Origin: Clostridia bacterium | GTDB taxonomy: Bacteria > Bacillota > Clostridia > Oscillospirales > CAG-272 | Reading direction: 5' to 3' | Assembly (NCBI GenBank): GCA_017416185.1 | Contig: JAFQDF010000016.1 | Location: 1 to 56,169 of the forward strand | Length of the DNA stretch: 56,169 bases | Part shown: positions 51,021 to 56,169 of the stretch, in pieces | Numbering within the stretch: position 1 is the stretch's first letter | Layout: every line of letters begins with the position of its first letter | Program-made: the position numbers and the translations under genes | The notes under the pieces: model-generated | The model's database searches: none | What the model saw: the letters and a program-made list of their open reading frames with translations, nothing else | Told to the model about the DNA's origin: nothing

Positions 51021-51072
51021 GTTACCTATAGGTAACTATAGTTATTATATACCCTATTTTATACATTGTCAA
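51021..51072 (-). promoter_or_regulatory. copA promoter with palindromic operator-like site
   Basis: Minus strand: consensus TTGACA (51072-51067), 17 bp, consensus TATAAT (51049-51044). A perfect 16-bp palindrome GTTACCTATAGGTAAC (51036-51021) lies just after the transcription start, before the GAGGTGA ribosome site. It does not match the known CopY (TACAxxTGTA) box. Confidence 0.85.
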
Positions 51073-51078
51073 GAAAAA

Positions 51079-51165
51079 GGGGCAAGTTGCCCCACCCAAA
51101 CTGCGCTCTGTAGGGTAGAGGCTTGCTCCTACCGTATCACACGCCACAACGCAATTTTCTATATA
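51079..51165 (-). repeat. GGGTG-palindrome repeat element, copy D
   Basis: Minus strand: TATATAGAAAATTGCG, then GGCGTGTGATACGG, an inner stem GGTAGG / CCTACC-like, GCGCAGTTTGGGTG, and a 15-bp palindrome with arms GGGGCAA / TTGCCCC followed by TTTTT. Same order as copy A; the palindrome differs by paired changes. Its end abuts the copA promoter -35 box. Confidence 0.75.
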
Positions 51166-51167
51166 TT

Positions 51168-51198
51168 AAATAAACACCTGCGATGCAGGTGTTTATTT
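51168..51198 (-). terminator. Terminator of the Cthe_2159-like gene
   Basis: Perfect 14-bp stem AAATAAACACCTGC and complement with a 3-nt loop; the 5' arm on the minus strand overlaps the stop codon at 51197. Confidence 0.85.
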
Positions 51199-53029
51199 AC
51201 CACATTCCTCCGGGTCTGCCGTGACCCGGACCGCCGTGCATACCTCCGCCGAAGCCGCCGCCAAAACCGCTCTGACTGTATATAATATCGTTCATAGTGA
51301 TCTCGTAGCTTTCACTTCCTACGGTAAGCGTGTAGCTCTCGCCTGTTCTGATATCGGTATGGCTTAGTATAATACAGCTAAACGACTGATCCGTACTATG
51401 CTCAAGTATGAGATTTCCCTCGCTGTCGGTGAGAATTACGGAAGTGTCGGCATTGCCCGAGACATTGACCATAATTACACCCTGAGTAGATGCAGTGTCA
51501 AAACATTCGTTCATCATATTGCCGCCTGCGCCCACGAAGCTTCCTCCCGTGATCACACCCTCCGTGGCAAAATCAAGCAAGGACGTATCCCCCATAGTCT
51601 GACCGGATACCCTGACGTCACCGCCCTTGATATACAATTCGCCGTTGGAGTCAAGGGCATCGCCTCCTGCATTGAGATAGAGCTTACCGCCTGAGATAGT
51701 TATAACTCCGCCGTTATCCATACCTCCCATACCGCCGGGACGTCCGAACATACCGTTATCTCTGCCGCCGTACCCGCTTTGGTCGTTACCGCCTGCGGCA
51801 TTGATACCGTCGTCGGCGGCATAGACCGAGATATCACCGTCGTTTAACGTAACCTCAAAGGCTTCAAGACCTTCGTAGCTTTCCTTGATGCTTATATTTC
51901 CGTCGTTTATAACGAGAGCTTCGTCTGCGTGGAAGCCGTCGTCACCGCTTTTTATCTCGTAGCTGCCGCCGTTTACGGTAATAGCCGTGTTAGAATGGAC
52001 AGAATCATCGGCGGAATCTATATCGAAGCTTCCTCCTTCAAGGGTTATATTTCCCTCTGCCTTGATACCCTTGATGCTCTCGGCATCCTCGGTTGAGGTT
52101 TCAGCGTAATGTCCGCCCATAAAGCCGCCCCATCCGCCTGAGGTCTGTTGATCTCCGTTCGCGGAGCCTCCGCCTGTGGTTATACTGAATTCACCGTCTG
52201 TGATCTTCATATAGGCTGAAGCGGATATTCCGTCTCCCTCGGCTTCGAGGTTAAAGCTGCCGTTCTCGATATATACAAAGCCGAGTGAGGTGTCCTCGTT
52301 ATTCTCTGCCCGTATAGCGTCCTTGCCCGAATCTACGGTAAAGGCAGAGCTTACCGCTCTTACACTGTCATTGGCATCAATACCGTGAGAGGCACAATGA
52401 ACCGTATAGCTGCCACCTGTAAAAACAAGATCGTCCTTGCATACTATTCCGTGTCCGACGGGAGATTCTACCGTGAGGGTTCCGTCACCGTTAAAGGAAA
52501 GGTCCTGCTTAGAAAAGACCGTTGCGTCAACGTCATTTTCGTCCCTGCTCTCAAAGCTGCCGCCGTTTGAAAGAATACTGTCACCCTTGAGGGTAACGAC
52601 TACTTTATCCGCTTCTGCGATATACAGGGCGGCATAATTATCACTTGCTATCTCCACGGAATCGAAAACCAGATGGGGCTTTGCCTTTTCGTCGGTCTCT
52701 ACTATAAGAGTACCCTCATAGCTTCCGCTGATGAGATAATCGGCTTCTTCGGTTATCGTTACCGTATTATCACTTATCTTTACCGTATCCGAGCTTGCCT
52801 TAACGTTCTTGCCGTCAAGCTCTATAGTAACGGTATCGGTATACGACGTATCAAGGTCTCTGTCTGTGAACATTTCCGACGTTGACACCTGCTTTGTGCT
52901 TTCTTGCTTTTGGGTTTCTGAATTCTCTGATATTTCAGTTGTTTCTTCGGATATCTCTTCTTTCATCCCGTCAGTTGAACATCCTGTCAGTATAAATATC
53001 AGAGTCAATAATACTGCTAAATATCTCAT
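51197..53029 (-). CDS. Carbohydrate-binding-domain lipoprotein (Cthe_2159-like)
   Basis: 610 aa. Lipoprotein signal with lipobox LTGC (Cys 17), then a Ser/Thr/Glu-rich linker to about residue 60. Residues about 65-580 form a right-handed beta-helix-like series of short repeats (GDGTLTVESPVGHGIVCKDD, SGKDAIRAENNEDTSLG, GDDGFHADEALVINDG) as in the Clostridium thermocellum polygalacturonate-binding protein Cthe_2159. The C-terminus is Gly/Met/His/Pro-rich (GGGFGGGMHGGPGHGRPGG) and may bind metal. It follows the DUF4956 gene with 1 nt between, in the conserved VTC-DUF4956-surface protein cluster; the CotH gene often seen with it is absent. Confidence 0.88.
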   Translation of the reverse strand: MRYLAVLLTLIFILTGCSTDGMKEEISEETTEISENSETQKQESTKQVSTSEMFTDRDLDTSYTDTVTIELDGKNVKASSDTVKISDNTVTITEEADYLISGSYEGTLIVETDEKAKPHLVFDSVEIASDNYAALYIAEADKVVVTLKGDSILSNGGSFESRDENDVDATVFSKQDLSFNGDGTLTVESPVGHGIVCKDDLVFTGGSYTVHCASHGIDANDSVRAVSSAFTVDSGKDAIRAENNEDTSLGFVYIENGSFNLEAEGDGISASAYMKITDGEFSITTGGGSANGDQQTSGGWGGFMGGHYAETSTEDAESIKGIKAEGNITLEGGSFDIDSADDSVHSNTAITVNGGSYEIKSGDDGFHADEALVINDGNISIKESYEGLEAFEVTLNDGDISVYAADDGINAAGGNDQSGYGGRDNGMFGRPGGMGGMDNGGVITISGGKLYLNAGGDALDSNGELYIKGGDVRVSGQTMGDTSLLDFATEGVITGGSFVGAGGNMMNECFDTASTQGVIMVNVSGNADTSVILTDSEGNLILEHSTDQSFSCIILSHTDIRTGESYTLTVGSESYEITMNDIIYSQSGFGGGFGGGMHGGPGHGRPGGMW

Positions 53030-53030
53030 A

Positions 53031-53723
53031 TCACAGCTCCGCTACGATGGTTTGTTTTGAAACGGTTATCTCAAGATTACCGTTACGCTCACGGATACGG
53101 TCTATCATTTTCTTTTCCCCGGCGGTATCCTTTAAAACGATATCGTATGTCAATCTGAACATACTGCCCATATTGGTGGTTTTAACGTTCGTAAGCTCAT
53201 ATGAAGCAGTATATGTATTGAATATATCGTCAAAAACTCCGGTATAATCGAGATCCTCGGGAATGGTTATGCGTATGCTCTTATACTTTTCGCCGTTCTT
53301 TGACGTTCCGAAATCAAGACGGTTATATATAAGAAATACAAGACACATAATGAGGGTAAAAAGCAGAGCGAAAGCTACGTATCCCATACCCATAATAAGT
53401 CCTGCTCCCATAGCTAAAAATAGGGTGCATATCTCCTTTGCCGTTCCGGGAACACTTCTGAAGCGTACAAGGCTGAAGGCACCTGCCACCGCCACGCCTG
53501 CACCTACGTTGCCGTTGACCATCATAATAACGACACACACCACGCAAGGTAAAAGGGCTAAGGTAACCACGAAGCTCTTGGTGTATCTGGTTCTGTACAT
53601 ATAAGAAAATGCCATCATCAGTCCTATGACGAGGGATACTCCCATACAAATAAGAAAATTTTTGGGTGAGATGACCGTTATAAGGTCTGTATCAAATAAT
53701 CCTTTAAATAAGCTGTCCATCAT
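53031..53723 (-). CDS. DUF4956 membrane protein
   Basis: 230 aa. Four or five hydrophobic segments lie within about 22-140 (FLICMGVSLVIGLMMAFSY; SFVVTLALLPCVVCVVIMMV; AGVAVAGAFSLVRFRSVPGTAKEI; LLFTLIMCLVFLIYN), with the RFRSVPGT motif typical of DUF4956. A soluble C-terminal domain of about 80 residues follows. Function unknown; in Firmicutes it usually accompanies a VTC-domain polyphosphate polymerase, as here. The ATG overlaps the VTC gene's stop by one base (TAATG). Confidence 0.9.
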   Translation of the reverse strand: MMDSLFKGLFDTDLITVISPKNFLICMGVSLVIGLMMAFSYMYRTRYTKSFVVTLALLPCVVCVVIMMVNGNVGAGVAVAGAFSLVRFRSVPGTAKEICTLFLAMGAGLIMGMGYVAFALLFTLIMCLVFLIYNRLDFGTSKNGEKYKSIRITIPEDLDYTGVFDDIFNTYTASYELTNVKTTNMGSMFRLTYDIVLKDTAGEKKMIDRIRERNGNLEITVSKQTIVAEL

Positions 53724-54418
53724 TATTCCTTCCCGAAAATCAATTTTTTATAAGTCTCTCCATATTTTGAAAAAGAGGTTTTGTATATTTTCATATCAGA
53801 CAGAACACGGGTCATCCACAACGGGATTCCTCCTGCCGTCTTTATCTCCATAAGTACCTTCCGTTCATCGAGCACTCTGTCTCCGTAGATCTCCGACCCG
53901 AGAGAAACATCCTCGCGGCGGCAAAGTATATCCTCGTCAAAGGTGACTCTGAAATCAGGCTCGTTGACCGCATAAAACGCCTGTCTTTTATAGGTAATAA
54001 GCACCTTGGGTTTAAGAGGTGCATAATAGGACACAAAATAATCGATCTCCCGTCCTATCTGTGTGTCGGGCGGTGAGGCATCCGTACATATCCATTCCAG
54101 AGCTTCGGCTTCGTCCATAGCAATACGCCTTTTGTATACCACGGAATCATATTTCTTTTTAAGCTCCACAAATACTTTAGTATTACGCTGAGCTTTTTGA
54201 TAGCTTCGGATACGGAGCTTTTCCTTGTATGCGGGCTTTTCTATCGACCGTCGGATAAGTCGGTAGCTGTCCGTATCAAAGTATATATTTCGTACGGTGG
54301 ACTCTCCGTATCGGTCAGGAATTATATGAGGACCTATACGGGCAAGTATTTCCTTTTTTTGTTCCTTTGTTATCAGGTGTTTAAGTTCATATCGCCGGAA
54401 AACCGTTTGAAACGCCAA
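53723..54418 (-). CDS. VTC-domain protein, probable polyphosphate polymerase
   Basis: 231 aa. It has the basic, tunnel-lining residue pattern of the VTC/CYTH-like fold: RRYELKHLI at the N-terminus, IYFDTDSYRLIRRSIEKPAYKEKLRIRSY (KLRIR), FVELKKKYDSVVYKRR, and VLDERKVLMEIKT. VTC domains make polyphosphate from ATP or bind polyphosphate. The start is TTG (54418-54416) after a GGATGTGAT site. First gene of the VTC-DUF4956-carbohydrate-binding operon. Confidence 0.88.
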   Translation of the reverse strand: MAFQTVFRRYELKHLITKEQKKEILARIGPHIIPDRYGESTVRNIYFDTDSYRLIRRSIEKPAYKEKLRIRSYQKAQRNTKVFVELKKKYDSVVYKRRIAMDEAEALEWICTDASPPDTQIGREIDYFVSYYAPLKPKVLITYKRQAFYAVNEPDFRVTFDEDILCRREDVSLGSEIYGDRVLDERKVLMEIKTAGGIPLWMTRVLSDMKIYKTSFSKYGETYKKLIFGKE

Positions 54419-54483
54419 TCTATCACATCCATTCTGCTATTATCTTAGCTTTTTTATGTGACGGACAGGTGAATGAAAAAAGA

Positions 54484-54508
54484 AAAAGGACTGATTTTAA
54501 GTCCTTTT
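54484..54508 (-). terminator. Terminator after the short-chain dehydrogenase gene
   Basis: Minus strand: AAAAGGAC / GTCCTTTT with a 9-nt loop, followed by TTCTTTTTTC; 9 bp past the stop at 54517. Confidence 0.85.
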
Positions 54509-54516
54509 AAAGTAAA

Positions 54517-55170
54517 TCATTCGCTCCATACGAATCTATAATTTATAGATTCTCCGCCGTCGACCAGAATGTTCTGTCCCGTGCAGAAGCTGTTGGTTAC
54601 CGTGAGAAAATATGCCCATTCTGCTATCTCCTCGGGGGTCGCCCATTTTTTGAGGGGAGTTTCTTCCATTATCTGAGCCCAGAGCTTCTCGTCGTTCATA
54701 ACAGGCTCGTTTAAGGGAGTGAATACCCCGCCCGGATCAAGGCTGTTACAGGTAGCTCCGTAGGCCGCTATACGCTGTGCTACGTTTTTGGTATAGGAAA
54801 GTACACCGCCCTTAGAAGCGGCGTATTCGGGAAACTCCGAGCCTGTATGACCGCTTGCAGAGCCGATATTGAGAACAGATTTAATGTCCTTACGTACTCC
54901 GTATTTTTCGGTAACGTATATAAGAGCCTTAAGATTGACGTCAATATCGTCCTCGTTTTGTGTGCCTGCGTTGTTTATAAGGATATCAACGTCGGATATT
55001 TCGGGGAGATTCTCCTTATCCCTTATATCGCAGGTATAGTGGGTATACTCGGGATGCTCTATACTCTTTTCCTGTCTGTCGATACCGCAGACCGAATGTC
55101 CTCTCTCAAGAAAAAGCTCTGCTATAGCCTTGCCTATTCCCTGTGATGTTCCTGTAATCAAAATCTTCAT
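54517..55170 (-). CDS. Short-chain dehydrogenase/reductase (SDR)
   Basis: 217 aa from the ATG at 55170 (MKILITGTSQGIGKAIAELF), with AGGAAA upstream; the longer frame overlaps the previous gene. Rossmann NAD(P)-binding motif TGTSQGIGKA, NNAG (ILINNAGT) and catalytic Ser and YAASK (YxxxK) mark a classical SDR. C-terminal residues LVDGGESINYRFVW fit the family. Oxidises or reduces an alcohol/carbonyl; substrate unknown. It starts 4 nt after the transporter gene, in the same operon. Confidence 0.93.
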   Translation of the reverse strand: MKILITGTSQGIGKAIAELFLERGHSVCGIDRQEKSIEHPEYTHYTCDIRDKENLPEISDVDILINNAGTQNEDDIDVNLKALIYVTEKYGVRKDIKSVLNIGSASGHTGSEFPEYAASKGGVLSYTKNVAQRIAAYGATCNSLDPGGVFTPLNEPVMNDEKLWAQIMEETPLKKWATPEEIAEWAYFLTVTNSFCTGQNILVDGGESINYRFVWSE

Positions 55171-55174
55171 TTTT

Positions 55175-55906
55175 TTATTTCCTGTTGATATATTCAAGAT
55201 ATTTTCTGCCTACGTTCTCTTCCTGCCAGCGCTTGGTTATACGATAGCCTATGGGAGAAAAGGCGATCTCCATAATAAGCTCCGCCACCGCACCTGTCAG
55301 CGCACACATAGCGCACTGGAGCACAGACCAATGAAAGCCGTTCCAGAATATAGGGGCAAAGATAACGAAAACTATTATAGAAAAGATAAAATTGTCCATA
55401 AACTGACCTATAAACGTTGAAATATAGGTCCTTGCAGCATATGCCGCCTTACCGTCGGGGTTATGCTTAAAGCACCTGCCTATAAGCCAGTTAAGGGTGT
55501 TGTTTATTACGGCAGAGGACAAAAACGCAACCGTACTGCCAAGTAAAATAAACCAGGTACCGCCGAAAATAGAGTCAAATGCCGTATAATCAGCAGCGTT
55601 GCTGGGTATTGCACTTGCCACAAAGAATATAAGGCAGGTCAAAAGGTTTATTGCCGCCGCAAGCACCGAAATACGGTTGGAAGCCCCCGGTCCGTAGTGT
55701 TTTGTGATGATATCCATACACATAAAGGAAAGCCAGGATATAAGTATACCTCCGTCAAGGGCTATCCAGTCAAGCTGCAAAAGTGTCTTGTTGGCAAGGA
55801 GGTTCATAGATATTACGCTGACCACAAAAAGAGTCACCACCGTTGCGGGAATAGACCTTAACAGTATACCGAATTCCTTTTTTTCTTTCAGAAACCAGTT
55901 CTTCAT
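55175..55906 (-). CDS. VUT-family (YhhQ-like) membrane transporter
   Basis: 243 aa with about six or seven hydrophobic segments and the family features ALDGGILISWLSFMCMDIITKHYG and RTYISTFIGQFMDNFIFSIIVF. VUT/YhhQ proteins take up queuosine precursors (preQ0/preQ1) in several bacteria; other clostridial members are only described as vitamin uptake-like, so the substrate is an inference. ATG with AGGTAAT upstream; consensus promoter at 55933-55961. Followed by the SDR gene after 4 nt. Confidence 0.85.
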   Translation of the reverse strand: MKNWFLKEKKEFGILLRSIPATVVTLFVVSVISMNLLANKTLLQLDWIALDGGILISWLSFMCMDIITKHYGPGASNRISVLAAAINLLTCLIFFVASAIPSNAADYTAFDSIFGGTWFILLGSTVAFLSSAVINNTLNWLIGRCFKHNPDGKAAYAARTYISTFIGQFMDNFIFSIIVFVIFAPIFWNGFHWSVLQCAMCALTGAVAELIMEIAFSPIGYRITKRWQEENVGRKYLEYINRK

Positions 55907-55932
55907 ATTACCTCGAATGAACGTTTTTCATA

Positions 55933-55961
55933 ATTATAGCACAAGCATTTCGTAAAAGCAA
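55933..55961 (-). promoter_or_regulatory. Promoter of the transporter-SDR operon
   Basis: Minus strand: TTGCTT (55961-55956), 17 bp, TATAAT (55938-55933). The first heptads of the repeat element begin 3 bp further upstream. Confidence 0.82.
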
Positions 55962-55963
55962 CT

Positions 55964-56169
55964 GTTATTCGTGATTCGTTATTCACTATTCATTATTCAC
56001 TATTCGTTATTCACTATTCGTTATTCACTATTCACTATTCACTAAAGAAGCGGTCTTTGATAATAGGACGTGATTTGCTGTAGCTTACCGTTGTACCAAG
56101 CAAATACTATTCACTTAAACTTAAAACCAAGTGAATAGTGAATAGAGAATAGATAATAGTGAATAGTGA
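55964..56169. repeat. Heptad-bounded dispersed element, copy 3 (cut by window edge)
   Basis: Left end: eleven heptads (GTTATTC, ACTATTC, ATTATTC types, 55964-56040). Right end: GTGAATA, GTGAATA, GAGAATA, GATAATA, GTGAATA, inverted (56131-56169 and beyond the window). The core has a stem ATTTGCT / AGCAAAT (56072-56106) and TTCACTT / AAGTGAA (56110-56135). Same architecture as the elements at 24598 and 31290, but with a different heptad. Confidence 0.85.

Noticed and set aside
1..56169. tRNA or rRNA genes
   Set aside because: None of the intergenic gaps contained a cloverleaf-like or rRNA-like sequence that I could recognise by eye.

Overview
The window looks like a stretch of chromosome from an anaerobic, low-to-mid GC Gram-positive bacterium of the class Clostridia, probably a gut or rumen Oscillospirales/Ruminococcaceae-type organism (inference). 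The supporting evidence is the pyrR attenuator, strong AGGAGG ribosome sites, consensus sigma-A promoters with 17-bp spacing, a dgt-dnaG-rpoD cluster, pyruvate formate-lyase and another glycyl radical enzyme, rubrerythrin, S-layer-homology (SLH) domains, and secreted proteins carrying the CxxC / GHxxGEW repeats common in gut Clostridia. No rRNA, tRNA, phage or plasmid gene block was seen. Both window ends are cut, and the left end truncates a large secreted protein.

Layout. 1-10 kb: a truncated secreted protein, then a HAD phosphatase, an exonuclease and a lipoprotein on +, then a WG-repeat lipoprotein, a MATE transporter and an iron alcohol dehydrogenase on -. 10-24 kb (all -): two lipoproteins, rpoD, dnaG, dgt, a small unknown gene, a YigZ-family gene, hflX, rpmE and a 1413-aa GH18 secreted protein. 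24-33 kb: pyrR with its leader attenuator and a uracil permease, a D,D-carboxypeptidase, a Xer-type recombinase, a membrane protein, a cell-wall amidase, radA, an AI-2E family transporter and ispE. 33-40 kb: an unusual glycyl radical enzyme, then a pflB-glycyl radical domain-pflA operon in which pyruvate formate-lyase is split into two genes. 40.3-41.5 kb: a tandem array of about thirty 40-bp units, each a hairpin. 41.6-48.4 kb: an SLH/leucine-rich protein, rubrerythrin, an M23 peptidase with a C-type lectin domain, a 243-bp inverted-repeat element and a lone tyrosine recombinase. 48.6-56 kb: a copper ATPase fused to a CopZ-like domain, a Cthe_2159-like / DUF4956 / VTC cluster, a short-chain dehydrogenase and a VUT-family transporter.

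Three large secreted proteins (at 1-3294, 19522-23763 and 44158-47070) have different N-terminal parts but end in the same ~350-residue module. The module is four diverged repeats of about 85-90 residues and looks like a shared targeting or anchoring unit.

The most unusual content is in the intergenic DNA, which carries several families of structured repeats: (i) heptanucleotide tandem arrays whose 7-bp unit differs by locus but which recur in inverted pairs; (ii) hairpins with variable stems held between a constant GGAG and a constant TTCC/CTCC, usually inside those heptad pairs; (iii) short palindromes preceded by GGGTG whose stems differ by paired, compensatory changes; (iv) the 40-bp hairpin array; and (v) a 243-bp element with 26-bp perfect terminal inverted repeats. 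No gene product was tied to any of them, so they are the best candidates here for an undescribed system.
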